Part shown: in pieces, positions 27,364 through 37,760 of the stretch
Layout of the letters: every line of letters begins with the position of its first letter
How positions within the stretch are numbered: position 1 is the first letter of the stretch
DNA from: Pseudoalteromonas amylolytica
GTDB taxonomy: Bacteria; Pseudomonadota; Gammaproteobacteria; Enterobacterales; Alteromonadaceae
Assembly (NCBI RefSeq): GCF_001854605.1
Contig: NZ_MKJU01000026.1
Location: 124,001 to 188,000, forward strand
Length of the DNA: 64,000 bases
Reading direction: 5' to 3'
The notes under the pieces: generated by a model
Told to the model about the DNA's origin: nothing
Seen by the model: only the letters and a program-made list of their open reading frames with translations
Database searches by the model: none
Program-made: the position numbers and the translations under genes

Positions 27364-28947
27364 TTAGTGTTCACGAGTATGATGGAACTCAACATCTGGG
27401 TAGCGCTCCATAGATAAATTAAGATTTACACGGCTTGGCGCGATATATGTCAGGTTATCTCCCCCATCCAGTGCCAAGTTTGACTCACATTTACGTCTAA
27501 ATTCCGCCATTTTCTTTTCATCTGAACAGCTAACCCAACGAGCCGTTTGTACATTGACACTCTCATAAATTGCATCAACGTTGTATTCTGCTTTTAAACG
27601 AGCGACAACCACATCGAACTGCAGTACACCCACAGCACCAACTATCAAGTCGTTATTAATTAAAGGTCTAAATACCTGCACAGCACCTTCTTCAGAAAGT
27701 TGTACCAAGCCTTTTAACAACTGCTTTTGCTTGAGTGGATCTTTTAAACGAATACGGCGGAATAACTCAGGCGCAAAGTTAGGAATACCACTGAATTTTA
27801 ATTTCTCGCCTTGCGTAAACGTATCACCAATTTGAATGGTGCCGTGGTTATGCAAGCCAATAATGTCACCCGCAAACGCGTCATTTGCACGTTCACGGTC
27901 GCCCGCCATAAAGGTTACCGCATCGGAAATACTCACTTGCTTACCAATACGCACGTGATTCATCTTCATACCTTGGCTATATTTGCCCGATACGATACGC
28001 ATAAACGCGATACGGTCGCGGTGTTTAGGGTCCATATTCGCCTGAATTTTGAATACAAACCCACTGAAATTCTCTTCTTCAGCTTTTACTTCACGCTCTT
28101 CGGTCTGGCGAGGCATCGGCGCTGGTGCCCACTCGGTCAGACCATCTAACATATGATCGACACCGAAGTTACCTAATGCTGTACCAAAGAAAACTGGCGT
28201 CAGCTCACCTTTTAAAAACAATTCTTGATCAAACTCATGTGACGCACCAATCACTAACTCAAGTTCTTCACGCAGTTGCTCCGCAAGCTCTGCGCCTACA
28301 GCCTGATCAAGCTCTGGGTTATCCAAGCCTTTAACAATTCGTTTTTCTTGAATCGTGTGGCCTTGACCCGTTTGATACAAAATCGTTTCATCGCGGTGAA
28401 TGTGGTATACCCCTTTAAACTCTTTACCACACCCAATAGGCCATGATACAGGTGCACAAGCGATGTTTAACTCTGTTTCAACTTCGTCCAACAGCTCCAT
28501 TGGGTCACGAATATCGCGGTCAAGCTTGTTCATAAAAGTAACGATAGGTGTATCACGCAGACGAGTGACTTCCATTAGCTTACGCGTACGATCCTCAACA
28601 CCCTTTGCGGCATCAATCACCATCAAACAAGAGTCAACAGCCGTAAGTGTACGATATGTGTCTTCCGAGAAATCTTCGTGTCCTGGCGTATCGAGTAAGT
28701 TAACTAAAGCGTCATTGTAAGGAAACTGCATCACAGAGGTCGTTACTGAGATACCACGCTCTTTTTCCATTTCCATCCAGTCAGATTTAGCATGTTGGTT
28801 CGACCCGCGCCCTTTTACGGTACCTGCTTTTTGCAACGCCTTTCCGAACAATAAAACTTTTTCGGTGATGGTGGTTTTACCCGCATCCGGGTGCGAGATA
28901 ATAGCGAACGTGCGTCGCTTGTGTATTTCATTAACGATATTTGACAT
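27364..28947 (-). CDS. prfC: Peptide chain release factor 3
   Basis: GTPase that recycles RF1 and RF2 from the ribosome after termination. The 527-residue length is normal. G1 is [18 protein letters not shown]3 is [18 protein letters not shown] and G4 is TFMNKLDR. The C-terminal RF3 domain is present with [21 protein letters not shown]. It is followed closely by argS. A long non-coding gap separates it from the divergent sensor kinase. Confidence 0.97.
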   Translation of the reverse strand: MSNIVNEIHKRRTFAIISHPDAGKTTITEKVLLFGKALQKAGTVKGRGSNQHAKSDWMEMEKERGISVTTSVMQFPYNDALVNLLDTPGHEDFSEDTYRTLTAVDSCLMVIDAAKGVEDRTRKLMEVTRLRDTPIVTFMNKLDRDIRDPMELLDEVETELNIACAPVSWPIGCGKEFKGVYHIHRDETILYQTGQGHTIQEKRIVKGLDNPELDQAVGAELAEQLREELELVIGASHEFDQELFLKGELTPVFFGTALGNFGVDHMLDGLTEWAPAPMPRQTEEREVKAEEENFSGFVFKIQANMDPKHRDRIAFMRIVSGKYSQGMKMNHVRIGKQVSISDAVTFMAGDRERANDAFAGDIIGLHNHGTIQIGDTFTQGEKLKFSGIPNFAPELFRRIRLKDPLKQKQLLKGLVQLSEEGAVQVFRPLINNDLIVGAVGVLQFDVVVARLKAEYNVDAIYESVNVQTARWVSCSDEKKMAEFRRKCESNLALDGGDNLTYIAPSRVNLNLSMERYPDVEFHHTREH

Positions 28948-29415
28948 GTAAGCAGCTTTAGCCCTGTGTGCTCGCAGTTCTGTTTGCGAAACAAGTTAAA
29001 ATTTTGCCGATTATACCTGTTTTAGACGGGGCAAAAAAGCCGCCAGATTAAGTTATTGGGCGAGAATTTGCGCTTTACACACTCTCTTTACCAGAACACC
29101 CCTTCATCAGCTCAAACCGTTCTATTGAATCCCACTCATATCAATTGAATACAGGCACTGCACATGGTTTGTTAGCAACAACAACACACAAGCTTGCATT
29201 AAACATAAGTGCTTGTTTTCAATTCTTGCATTTTTGCAATTGTATTGTCAGTTCCTGACAATTTGGTCTACAGTGATAGCCTAAGGTTGACAATACATCT
29301 GCTACTTTAAACAAACATACTTTTAGCAGTAACAACGTAAAAAAGCTTTAAATTGACCGTATTCTTAAACCCGAATAGACCGATATGATTTTCATAGGGA
29401 AATTATCGTAACGCC
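28948..29415. other. 468-bp divergent gap between prfC and the hybrid kinase gene
   Basis: No credible ORF was found. The kinase-proximal half carries two adjacent inverted repeats: TTGCA-TTTT-TGCAA at about 29226-29239 and ATTGTCAG-TTC-CTGACAAT at 29244-29262. It also has promoter-like sequence further downstream. The rest is featureless AT-rich DNA. Confidence 0.6.
29244..29262. promoter_or_regulatory. Inverted repeat upstream of the hybrid sensor kinase
   Basis: Perfect 8-bp half-sites ATTGTCAG / CTGACAAT around a 3-bp spacer, about 155 bp before the kinase start. It has the shape of a dimeric regulator's operator; the right half also provides a -35-like TTGTCA/CTGACA. The binding protein is unknown. 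Confidence 0.4.
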
Positions 29416-32112
29416 ATGAAAATAAGTAAGTTAAGCATAAAACTGCTACGCTACATTACCCCTTTAGTGGTGCTACCCTCATTGTTTCTTGGTGGTTTTA
29501 CATTGTCGAATGTGACTAGCTCAACACAAAAGCAAGCCAAACTTACCGTCAGCCGCTTTGTTGAGCAACAACAGCAAAAAATTCTCAATTATATCGATAT
29601 ATATCAATCAACAACCAAATTGCTGTCAACTTCACCTGTGCTCAACGATTACCTCGGTGTACGCCATCTTGATTCGGATACTACTGAGCAACGCCGTGTG
29701 GCACTACAAAACGTATTCGCCAGTTATACGGAAGCCTATCCTGATATTTTCAGTATTAATCTGGTCGATCAACAAGGTCGCAGCACAGCTTATCTCGCCA
29801 ATAACTTGCACCTACCGCCACAAGGGTACGCTTTTTTCAATCAGGTACGTACAAGCAATTTGCGCCAGCAGTACTTTATGATCCCCACAGACAATGGCAT
29901 GACACACTTATACTTTGTGCAGCAAGTCTTTGCAGTAAATAGCTCAGCTAATCAAGCTACTTTGGCAGGCTACGTTGTGGTACGTGTAGACCCTTCAATC
30001 ATCAATTATTCTATTTTAGAGTCTCCGTACGACAATGCTCTTAACTTGCTAATCACCGGTGAAGGTAAAATCCTATTCAGTTCCGCACCGGCTTTATACG
30101 CACAAACTTTACAATCACAAGAGGTAGATCAAGTTCATAATCTCGCAGATCAAGAAGAACTGACGAACCTCAATTTGCCGAGTATTAATAAACTAGACAT
30201 GATCAGCTATGCGGTGCAATTGAGTGATGATTACTACTACTTATCTGCGATTCCTAAGCATGTACTGTACGAATCTGGGCAGGCAATTAAAAATCTCACT
30301 GCGCTCATTGTTTTGCTATCCATAATCGCGCTCCCTATTTTGGTACTGATTGTCGTAAGGCGCTTTCTGATCAACCCAATTGAACTGTTGGGTGAAGCTA
30401 GCCATCGTGTGGGGGATGGTGATCTCAGCGTATACTTACCAAATGACAATAAAGATGAAGTAGGTAAGCTGTTTAGAGACTTTAACCATATGGTTAAACA
30501 AATTAGAGACTTTCAAGGAGAGCTTGAAGACTACAAACTACACCTTGAAGAGAAGGTTGATAACCGCACATTTGCCCTTGAGCGTATGAACCAACAGTTA
30601 GAAACTGCTTTTACGCAAGCTGAGCAAGCTAACGAGTTAAAAAGCCGCTTTTTAGCGAATATGAGTCACGAAATTCGTACCCCACTGACGGCCATTATTG
30701 GCTTTACCGAGCAGCTAATCAACAACCGTGATACCCAATGCAACCAAAAGCACCTAGAAACCATGTTGCGTAACTCAAAGCACTTGCTTGAATTAATTAA
30801 CAATATTCTAGATTTATCAAAAATAGAGGCGGAAAAGCTCGCCGTTGAATGCAGCGAGGTTGAAGTTCAGCCATTGATGGAAGATGTTGCTGACATAATC
30901 ATCCCGATGAGTGAGCAAAAGCAGCTGTCTTTTTCCATCAATTACCAGTTTCCTATCCCTAAAGTGTTGTATAGTGACGCAACTCGAGTAAAGCAAATCT
31001 TAATTGATATTTGTAGTAATGCCGTAAAATTTACAGAATACGGCAAAGTCACCATCGACGTTTCTTATGATGCGTCTACTGAGCACTTTAAGTTTATTGT
31101 TGAAGATACTGGTATTGGCATGTCACAAGGCGAAATAAGCAGAGTATTTAAGCCATTTGAGCAAGCAGATAGCACCATTACACGTCGCTTTGGTGGTACA
31201 GGCTTGGGGCTGTGCATTGCAAAGAATTTAGCACAACTGCTTGGTGGCGATGTAAAGGTTAAGAGCGAACAAGGCGTAGGTAGTCAGTTTGTCATCACCA
31301 TTGCGGGCAACTATCAAGAAAATACGTCACCACAAATGCAACACGCTCTCGTGGCACAACAAACTAAAGCGAACATTACCCAAGAATTTGCTGATATTCA
31401 TGTAAACGCCCGTATCTTATTGGCAGAAGACAACCTTGATAACCAAGAACTGATCGCCCTGCTGCTGAATGCCTGGGGGATCACCCCTGACATTGTAGAC
31501 AATGGTGCACAAGCCGTAGAAAAAGCGCTGATTAACGACTATCAACTCATTTTAATGGACATGCAAATGCCTGTAATGGGAGGGCTTGAAGCAACTCAGA
31601 TGTTGCGCCATGCCGCTTATGACGGCCCTATCATCGCTTTGACGGCCAATGTGATGAAGCACGATATAGAATCTTACATAAAGGCTGGCTGTGATGCCAC
31701 ACTCGCAAAACCAATCGATAGAGAGCAGTTAGGAAAAGTGTTACTGAAACACTTACAGCTTCAAGCCGCCAGCGACTCAAAATGGGACTCATTGCTCAAA
31801 AGCGAGAAGTTCGCGCAAATTGCACACAACTATAACCAAAAGCTCCCTGAATACCTTGCGCAGCTCAAACAATATTATCAGCGTGGCGACTGGGAATCTT
31901 TGAGAGCTTTGGCACATAGCCTAAAAGGTAGTGCAGGCTGCTTTGGCTTTACGAATATTCACAGTGCTGCTGATCAACTAGAGCAGATGCTACGCACCAA
32001 TGACGAAAATCAGTGGCACTACGCCATGCTGTCATTAACTGAGGCCATAAATTATACACTTAAGCAGCAGATCTGCGAATCAACTAAAGACTACTCTGAG
32101 AGCCGAAGTTAA
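29416..32112 (+). CDS. Hybrid sensor histidine kinase with receiver and HPt domains
   Basis: Inner-membrane signalling protein of 898 residues. One membrane segment (about 13-33) is followed by a large periplasmic CACHE-like sensor (34-285) and a second segment (about 290-315). A HAMP domain (316-368) and a coiled coil follow. HisKA has the phospho-His418 in FLANMSHEIRTPL. The ATPase domain has N (DICSNAVKFT), G1 (EDTGIGM) and G2 (RRFGGTGLGL) boxes. The receiver has phospho-Asp715 in LILMDMQMPVMGG, and the HPt domain has His834 in LAHSLKGSAGCFG. The layout is that of a full phosphorelay such as BarA/ArcB, but the CACHE sensor and location differ from BarA. No response regulator lies nearby, so it is an orphan and its output partner is unknown. 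Confidence 0.93.
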   Translation: MKISKLSIKLLRYITPLVVLPSLFLGGFTLSNVTSSTQKQAKLTVSRFVEQQQQKILNYIDIYQSTTKLLSTSPVLNDYLGVRHLDSDTTEQRRVALQNVFASYTEAYPDIFSINLVDQQGRSTAYLANNLHLPPQGYAFFNQVRTSNLRQQYFMIPTDNGMTHLYFVQQVFAVNSSANQATLAGYVVVRVDPSIINYSILESPYDNALNLLITGEGKILFSSAPALYAQTLQSQEVDQVHNLADQEELTNLNLPSINKLDMISYAVQLSDDYYYLSAIPKHVLYESGQAIKNLTALIVLLSIIALPILVLIVVRRFLINPIELLGEASHRVGDGDLSVYLPNDNKDEVGKLFRDFNHMVKQIRDFQGELEDYKLHLEEKVDNRTFALERMNQQLETAFTQAEQANELKSRFLANMSHEIRTPLTAIIGFTEQLINNRDTQCNQKHLETMLRNSKHLLELINNILDLSKIEAEKLAVECSEVEVQPLMEDVADIIIPMSEQKQLSFSINYQFPIPKVLYSDATRVKQILIDICSNAVKFTEYGKVTIDVSYDASTEHFKFIVEDTGIGMSQGEISRVFKPFEQADSTITRRFGGTGLGLCIAKNLAQLLGGDVKVKSEQGVGSQFVITIAGNYQENTSPQMQHALVAQQTKANITQEFADIHVNARILLAEDNLDNQELIALLLNAWGITPDIVDNGAQAVEKALINDYQLILMDMQMPVMGGLEATQMLRHAAYDGPIIALTANVMKHDIESYIKAGCDATLAKPIDREQLGKVLLKHLQLQAASDSKWDSLLKSEKFAQIAHNYNQKLPEYLAQLKQYYQRGDWESLRALAHSLKGSAGCFGFTNIHSAADQLEQMLRTNDENQWHYAMLSLTEAINYTLKQQICESTKDYSESRS

Positions 32113-32557
32113 GCGTCATCGCCATTAGGATTGCATCTTCATTGCCATTGGCACTTGGATAGTAATTTTTACGTATACCGACTTCACTAAACCCAGCCCA
32201 TTGGTACAACGCAATCGCACCTTGATTAGATGCGCGCACCTCTAAAAACAAGTTTTCAGCACCGGCTTCTTCACTGACTGCGATAAAATCTGTTAACAGT
32301 ATCTTGGCCACACCTTGACGTTGGTAAGCTGGCGCTACACAAATGTCCATTAAGGTGTGATCAGGCCCGGCGACCTCACCGATGTAAAATCCAATTAGCT
32401 GCTCTTGTTCGAATATTGCACCATTAAAATAACGGCCGCTTAGGCATGATTGCATGGTATTTGCTGACCACGGAAATTCATGACATGCGGTTTCAACGCT
32501 CATCAGCTGTTCAAACACAACGTCGGTTAATACGTTACGCTGTACTAATTTATTCAC
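32084..32557 (-). CDS. rimI: Ribosomal protein S18 alanine N-acetyltransferase RimI
   Basis: GNAT enzyme that acetylates the N-terminal alanine of S18. The start is taken as the GTG at 32557, which overlaps the end of the holD-like gene (AGTGAATAA) and gives (M)NKLVQRNVLTD, 157 residues. A much longer upstream frame is an artefact over holD. The acetyl-CoA motif VAPAYQRQGVAKILL and the RimI pattern LEVRASNQGAIALYQWAGF, then RKNYYP, are clear. The 3' end overlaps the kinase gene by 29 bp tail to tail. The holD-rimI pairing is conserved in enterics. Confidence 0.93.
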   Translation of the reverse strand: MNKLVQRNVLTDVVFEQLMSVETACHEFPWSANTMQSCLSGRYFNGAIFEQEQLIGFYIGEVAGPDHTLMDICVAPAYQRQGVAKILLTDFIAVSEEAGAENLFLEVRASNQGAIALYQWAGFSEVGIRKNYYPSANGNEDAILMAMTLNFGSQSSL

Positions 32558-32825
32558 TAAGTAAGGCCCATAACTGACGCTTTTGCGCACTGGATAATTG
32601 TTCTGCAGGTAAATACAACGAAGTACCTTGGATCTCAATACTCTGTGCTTTGAACACATTATGTAATTCGCGTGCTGTAGCGAGCTTAATATCTTCCCAC
32701 AGTAGAGGACTGAGATGACATGGCTCAACCGTTTCGCATTCGTTCTGATTCGCATCGCTAACACAATAACGATTATTTAAAACAAGCGGTGTGATATCCA
32801 AGATTTCAGCATACAAAGAGTGCAT
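32550..32825 (-). CDS. holD: Probable DNA polymerase III psi subunit (short HolD)
   Basis: A 91-residue frame directly upstream of rimI, in the position that holD occupies in E. coli and relatives. The N-terminus (LYAEILDITPLVLNNRYCV) fits the E. coli psi pattern QLQQLGITQWSLRRP, and a C-terminal WALL segment is present. E. coli psi is 137 residues, so this copy is short, with the central part reduced. Similarity is weak and the call rests mainly on synteny with rimI. A partner chi gene (holC) is at 60750 in this window. Confidence 0.55.
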   Translation of the reverse strand: MHSLYAEILDITPLVLNNRYCVSDANQNECETVEPCHLSPLLWEDIKLATARELHNVFKAQSIEIQGTSLYLPAEQLSSAQKRQLWALLSE

Positions 32826-32902
32826 AGTTGCCTGTTGTACTGAGTATTAATAATTTGGGAATATACTGCTTTGAAGAACATAAAGCAAAACTAAAAAAGA
32901 AG

Positions 32903-32979
32903 TGGCAGGGGCGGCAGGACTCGAACCCGCAACCATCGGTTTTGGAGACCGCTGTTCTACCAATTGGAACTACGCCCCT
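32903..32979 (-). tRNA. tRNA-Trp (CCA anticodon)
   Basis: 77-nt cloverleaf including an encoded CCA end. The acceptor pair is AGGGGCG / CGCCCCT with G discriminator, the T-loop is GGTTCGAGTCC and the anticodon loop is CTCCAAA. One unpaired G-A position sits at the edge of the anticodon stem. It stands alone between the guaA terminator region and holD. Confidence 0.95.
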
Positions 32980-33064
32980 GCAATGTCGACGCATTATAAA
33001 GAGGTTTTTCCAAAGGTAAAGAAAAATTATAAAAATAGCGTTTAACTGCTTCTAAAATAAACAA

Positions 33065-33092
33065 AAGGGCGAATATCGTTTAATTCGCCCTT
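33065..33092 (-). terminator. Terminator of guaA
   Basis: Stem AAGGGCGAAT / ATTCGCCCTT with an 8-nt loop, followed on the minus strand by TTGTTTATTTT. Confidence 0.8.
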
Positions 33093-33123
33093 AGATTTAC
33101 ACTCTATTTTAGTGCTGAAATGA

Positions 33124-34698
33124 TTATTCCCACTCTATCGTTGCGGGTGGTTTACCTGAAATATCATATACCACACGAGAAATGCCATCGATTTCATTGA
33201 TGATACGATTAGACACCTGACCTAAGAACTCATAAGGTAAGTGTGACCAGCGTGCTGTCATAAAGTCAATAGTTTCAACACAACGCAGTGATACGACCCA
33301 ATCATATTTACGTGCGTCCCCCATCACGCCCACAGAGCGAACTGGTAAGAATACCGTGAATGCTTGCGAAACTTTGTGGTAAAGGTCAGCTTTATGTAAC
33401 TCTTCAATGAAGATAGCGTCCGCTCGACGTAGTAGATCACAGTACTCTTTTTTGATCTCGCCAAGAACGCGAACACCTAGACCTGGACCTGGGAACGGGT
33501 GACGATAAAGCATGTCATAAGGCAGACCTAGTTCTAGACCAATCTTGCGTACTTCGTCTTTGAACAATTCACGTAATGGTTCTACTAAACCCATTTCCAT
33601 ATCTTCAGGTAGACCGCCCACATTGTGGTGAGATTTGATCACGTGTGCTTTACCTGTTGCCGATGCAGCAGATTCAATAACATCAGGATAAATCGTACCC
33701 TGTGCCAACCATTTCGCATTTTTCAGCTTGCTGGCCTGCTCGTCGAATACTTCTATAAATGTGTGTCCGATAGATTTACGTTTTGCTTCTGGCTCGTCAA
33801 TCCCCTCAAGTGCTTTAAGGAATCTCTCTTCGGCATCAACTTTAATGATGTTCAGGCCAAACTTATCGCCGAACATGTCCATAACCTGCTCACCTTCGTT
33901 TAAGCGAAGTAAGCCGTTATCAACAAATACACAGGTAAGCTTGTCACCAATTGCACGGTGAATCAGCATCGCCACGACCGATGAGTCTACACCGCCAGAC
34001 AAGCCTAGGATCACTTCGTCATCACCTACTTGCTCTTTGATACGCTCAACTGCGTCTTCAATGATTTGCGCTGGCGTCCATAATTTTTCACATGCACAGA
34101 TATCAATCACGAAACGCTCTAACAGGCGTTGGCCCTGCTGAGTGTGGGTTACTTCTGGGTGGAATTGCACACCATAAAAGCGCTTTTCTTCCCATGACAT
34201 CGCAGCATGCGGGCAGGTCTCTGTTTTTGCTGTAGTAACGAAAGAATCTGGAATATCAATTACTTTATCGCCGTGGCTCATCCACACATCAAGGTAGTCC
34301 AAACCATCTTCGATATGATCTTGGATTTGGTCAAATAGCTTACAATTACCAACCTTTTCAACACGGGCATAGCCAAACTCTTTCTTGTCTGAGCTGTGTA
34401 CTTTACCGCCTAACTGCATCGCCATGGTCTGCATACCGTAGCAAACACCCAAGACAGGCACACCAGCGTTAAATACATACTCTGGTGCACGAGGGCTGTT
34501 CTCTAACGTCGTTGACTCAGGACCGCCTGATAAAATAATGCCCTGAGGATTAAACTCACGGATTTGCTCTTCGGTAACGTCCCAAGCCCATAGTTCACAG
34601 TACACACCAATTTCACGTATACGACGTGCAATTAGCTGCGTGTATTGCGAACCAAAGTCTAAGATCAAAATGCGGGAATCGTGGATGTCTTTGCTCAT
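33124..34698 (-). CDS. guaA: GMP synthase (glutamine-hydrolysing)
   Basis: Converts XMP to GMP. The 524-residue protein has an N-terminal class I glutaminase with the catalytic Cys in [10 protein letters not shown] and His-Glu in QFHPEVTHT. The ATP-pyrophosphatase P-loop follows in [15 protein letters not shown]. The C-terminal dimerisation domain ends [11 protein letters not shown], as in E. coli. It is downstream of guaB on the same strand with a 104-bp gap holding a weak hairpin. Confidence 0.98.
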   Translation of the reverse strand: MSKDIHDSRILILDFGSQYTQLIARRIREIGVYCELWAWDVTEEQIREFNPQGIILSGGPESTTLENSPRAPEYVFNAGVPVLGVCYGMQTMAMQLGGKVHSSDKKEFGYARVEKVGNCKLFDQIQDHIEDGLDYLDVWMSHGDKVIDIPDSFVTTAKTETCPHAAMSWEEKRFYGVQFHPEVTHTQQGQRLLERFVIDICACEKLWTPAQIIEDAVERIKEQVGDDEVILGLSGGVDSSVVAMLIHRAIGDKLTCVFVDNGLLRLNEGEQVMDMFGDKFGLNIIKVDAEERFLKALEGIDEPEAKRKSIGHTFIEVFDEQASKLKNAKWLAQGTIYPDVIESAASATGKAHVIKSHHNVGGLPEDMEMGLVEPLRELFKDEVRKIGLELGLPYDMLYRHPFPGPGLGVRVLGEIKKEYCDLLRRADAIFIEELHKADLYHKVSQAFTVFLPVRSVGVMGDARKYDWVVSLRCVETIDFMTARWSHLPYEFLGQVSNRIINEIDGISRVVYDISGKPPATIEWE

Positions 34699-34802
34699 TG
34701 ATAATCTCGTTAGTTAGTAAACGACTAAATTCAGTAAAGCATATATAGGCAGCTTTACTTAAAATTAAGAAGGGCCAGCAATCGCTAGCCCACTTTTGAG
34801 TG

Positions 34803-36272
34803 TTAGCCCAGACGGTAGTTAGGGGCTTCTTTGGTGATCTGTACATCGTGTACATGAGACTCACCCATACCCGCAGATGTGACACGTACAAACTGCGGTT
34901 TAGTATTTAGTTCTGCAATCGTTGCACAACCTGTTAGACCCATTGCACTGCGGATACCACCGACTTGCTGATGGATGATCGTCGCGATTGGACCTTTATA
35001 AGCAACTCGTCCTTCAATGCCTTCTGGCACCAACTTGTCCGCTTCGTTTGATTTTTGGAAGTAACGGTCTGATGAACCTTCTTTTTGATTCATTGCACCA
35101 AGCGATCCCATGCCACGGTATGACTTGTAATAGCGACCTTGATAAAGTTCAACTTCACCCGGAGACTCTTCAGTACCCGCAAGCATTGAGCCCACCATGA
35201 CGCAAGATGCACCCGCAACAAGGGCTTTTACAATATCACCTGAGAAACGAATACCGCCATCGGCAATCACAGGAATGTCACGACCTTTTAAGCCTTCAAC
35301 CGCATCTGAAATTGCAGTGATCTGCGGTACACCACAACCAGTAACGATACGTGTTGTACAGATTGAACCTGGGCCAATCCCCACTTTCACAGCATCAGCA
35401 CCAGCGTCAGCAAGCGCAATAGCGCCATCCGCAGTTGCCACGTTACCCGCTACAATTTGTAGGTCAGGGTAAGCTTCACGGGTTGCTTTAACTCGGTCAA
35501 TTACACCTTGAGAATGACCGTGTGAGGTATCAATTAGCAATACATCAACACCCGCTTCAACTAAAGCTGCAATACGCTCGTCAGTGCCTGCACCTACACC
35601 CACAGCCGCACCCACGCGCAAGCGGCCTTGCTCATCTTTACAAGCGTTAGGCTTGTCCTGCGCCTTTTGGTAATCTTTTACCGTGATCATGCCTCTGAGC
35701 TTAAACGCATCATCAACCACTAGGATTTTTTCAATACGATGCTCATGCATTAGACCTAAGATCTCTTCGCGAGAAGCACCTTCTTTAACCGTCACCAAGT
35801 TTTCTTTGGTAGTCATAACGGTTGAAACAGGCTGATCAAGCTTTGTTTCAAAACGCATGTCACGGCTAGTAACGATCCCCTCTAACTGATTATCTTTGCC
35901 AGTTACAGGAAATCCAGAAAAACCTTTTTCTTCTGCTAATGCATTTGCTTGCGCAATCGTTAGATCAGCAGAAACAGTAACCGGAAAAGATACAATGCCC
36001 GCTTCATACGCTTTTACTTTGCGTACATTGCGCGCTTGCTCTTCAATGGTCATGTTCTTGTGAATAAAACCAATTCCGCCTTCTTGCGCAAGCGCAATAG
36101 CAAGGCGAGCTTCTGTTACTGTATCCATAGATGCAGAAACAAGCGGCAGGTTTAGTGTAATACCACGCGTCAATCGCGTTGATAGATTTGCTGTATGAGG
36201 TAAAACAGTAGAATGTGCAGGAACTAATAGCACATCATCAAAGGTTAGGGCTTCTTTTGCAATTCTTAGCAT
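34803..36272 (-). CDS. guaB: Inosine-5'-monophosphate dehydrogenase
   Basis: Oxidises IMP to XMP, the committed step to guanine nucleotides. The start is set at the ATG at 36272, because the family begins [20 protein letters not shown]; a GTG six codons upstream is unlikely. The 489-residue protein contains two CBS domains (about residues 95-205) inserted in the TIM barrel. The catalytic cysteine is in [15 protein letters not shown], and the flap ends in VPEGIEGRV. It leads a guaBA unit and is divergent from xseA. Confidence 0.97.
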   Translation of the reverse strand: MLRIAKEALTFDDVLLVPAHSTVLPHTANLSTRLTRGITLNLPLVSASMDTVTEARLAIALAQEGGIGFIHKNMTIEEQARNVRKVKAYEAGIVSFPVTVSADLTIAQANALAEEKGFSGFPVTGKDNQLEGIVTSRDMRFETKLDQPVSTVMTTKENLVTVKEGASREEILGLMHEHRIEKILVVDDAFKLRGMITVKDYQKAQDKPNACKDEQGRLRVGAAVGVGAGTDERIAALVEAGVDVLLIDTSHGHSQGVIDRVKATREAYPDLQIVAGNVATADGAIALADAGADAVKVGIGPGSICTTRIVTGCGVPQITAISDAVEGLKGRDIPVIADGGIRFSGDIVKALVAGASCVMVGSMLAGTEESPGEVELYQGRYYKSYRGMGSLGAMNQKEGSSDRYFQKSNEADKLVPEGIEGRVAYKGPIATIIHQQVGGIRSAMGLTGCATIAELNTKPQFVRVTSAGMGESHVHDVQITKEAPNYRLG

Positions 36273-36404
36273 GGTTGCGGTTTCTCTCACGTGGAACTGA
36301 GTATAAGGAATTGCGGCGAAATTTTATCAGCGTTCAGGGGTGGAGTAAATAATATTTCGCAAAAAATATGATAAAGTAGCCGTGAATTTTTTATGGAGCG
36401 TTCT

Positions 36405-37760
36405 ATGTCATTGTCTGGCTTTCATTCTGGTGCCTCATCAACTTACACCGTTTCTCGCCTAAACAGAGAAATTAGAAGCATTTTGGAGCAAGGTTTTGCT
36501 TCGATTCGTCTCAGTGGAGAGATTTCTAACTTTGTGGCCCCTGCTTCCGGACATTGGTATTTTTCTTTGAAAGATGACAAGGCGCAAATTAAAGCGGCCA
36601 TGTGGCGCGGTAATAACCGTTACTGTCAATACAAGCCAACCAATGGCGCTCAAGTAGAGGTACAAGCACGAGTCTCTGTGTATGAGCCTCGGGGTGATTA
36701 TCAGCTTATTGTTGAAAAGATGGAAGCAGCGGGTGAAGGCTTGCTAAAACAACAATTCGATGAACTAAAAATGCGTTTAGCCGCAGAAGGCTTGTTTAGT
36801 AGCGTTCATAAAAAGCCAATGCCAAGCCAAATAAATAAAGTTGGCGTGATCACCTCCGCCACAGGGGCCGCTATCAAAGATATCTTAACCGTACTCAAAC
36901 GCCGAGCGCCGCAACTGGAAGTCATCATTTACCCCGCTCAAGTACAGGGCAAAGAAGCACACCTCCAGTTGATTGAAAAATTAACGATAGCAAATCAACG
37001 TGCCGAGGTTGACGTACTTATCATTGGTCGAGGAGGCGGCTCACTCGAAGACATGTGGTGCTTTAACGAAGAGCCGCTGGCTCGTGCTATTTTTGCGAGC
37101 CAATTACCCGTGATCAGTGCCGTGGGTCATGAGATAGATACTACCATCAGTGATTATGTTGCTGACTTAAGAGCTGCGACACCATCTGCTGCTGCCGAAC
37201 TGGTGAGCCCAGACCAAATGGCTTTACAGCAACAACTTATGCAGTACAAACGCGCACTTCATATACAAGTACAGCAAGCTATCAAACATACCAGACATTA
37301 CTGTGCAACGCTCGAACAACGACTCAAATTGCAGCATCCTGAAAATCAATTATTGCAGCAGCAACAAAGAGTCGATGAATTGTCGAGCCGTTTAAGCCGT
37401 GCATTTTTACAAATGCAGAGCCAGCGTAGTAGCCACCTTGGTTTGGTAAAGCAGCGCTTAAGCCACCAGCACCCAACACGACGTCTACAAGACAGCACGC
37501 AACAGTTGCAACAGCTTAAAAATGCGCTTATCCAAGCAATGCAAAAGCAACAACAGCTACGCCAGAATCAACTGGCTCTTTACGCCGCTAGGCTCGATAG
37601 CGTGAGCCCTTTGAATGTACTAGCACGTGGCTATAGTATTACCAGCCAACAGCAATCGGTTATCAAGTCTGTGGCACAAGTTAACACTCAACAACCGCTG
37701 GTGACTCGATTGCACGATGGGGAAGTTCACTCCCATATAGTGAATATAAAACCTTATTGA
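36405..37760 (+). CDS. xseA: Exodeoxyribonuclease VII large subunit
   Basis: Large subunit of the single-strand-specific exonuclease VII. The start is the ATG at 36405, with GGAG 7 nt upstream (451 residues); another in-frame ATG four codons earlier contains that Shine-Dalgarno. The N-terminal OB fold (ISNFVAPASGHWYFSLKDD) precedes the catalytic core with VIIGRGGGSLEDMWCFNEE and VGHEIDTTISDYVADLRAATPSAA split across adjacent segments. A long glutamine-rich coiled coil follows. The C-terminal NVLARGYSIT motif is typical. It is divergent from guaB, as in E. coli. Confidence 0.96.
   Translation: MSLSGFHSGASSTYTVSRLNREIRSILEQGFASIRLSGEISNFVAPASGHWYFSLKDDKAQIKAAMWRGNNRYCQYKPTNGAQVEVQARVSVYEPRGDYQLIVEKMEAAGEGLLKQQFDELKMRLAAEGLFSSVHKKPMPSQINKVGVITSATGAAIKDILTVLKRRAPQLEVIIYPAQVQGKEAHLQLIEKLTIANQRAEVDVLIIGRGGGSLEDMWCFNEEPLARAIFASQLPVISAVGHEIDTTISDYVADLRAATPSAAAELVSPDQMALQQQLMQYKRALHIQVQQAIKHTRHYCATLEQRLKLQHPENQLLQQQQRVDELSSRLSRAFLQMQSQRSSHLGLVKQRLSHQHPTRRLQDSTQQLQQLKNALIQAMQKQQQLRQNQLALYAARLDSVSPLNVLARGYSITSQQQSVIKSVAQVNTQQPLVTRLHDGEVHSHIVNIKPY

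Noticed and set aside
29416-32112. The hybrid kinase as BarA
   Set aside because: The domain order is similar, but the large CACHE-like sensor and the gene neighbourhood differ from BarA. The sequence cannot prove it feeds UvrY.
32084-32764. A 226-codon frame as the full rimI gene
   Set aside because: The first 69 codons overlap the holD-like gene in another frame and look non-coding. RimI homology begins at the GTG at 32557.
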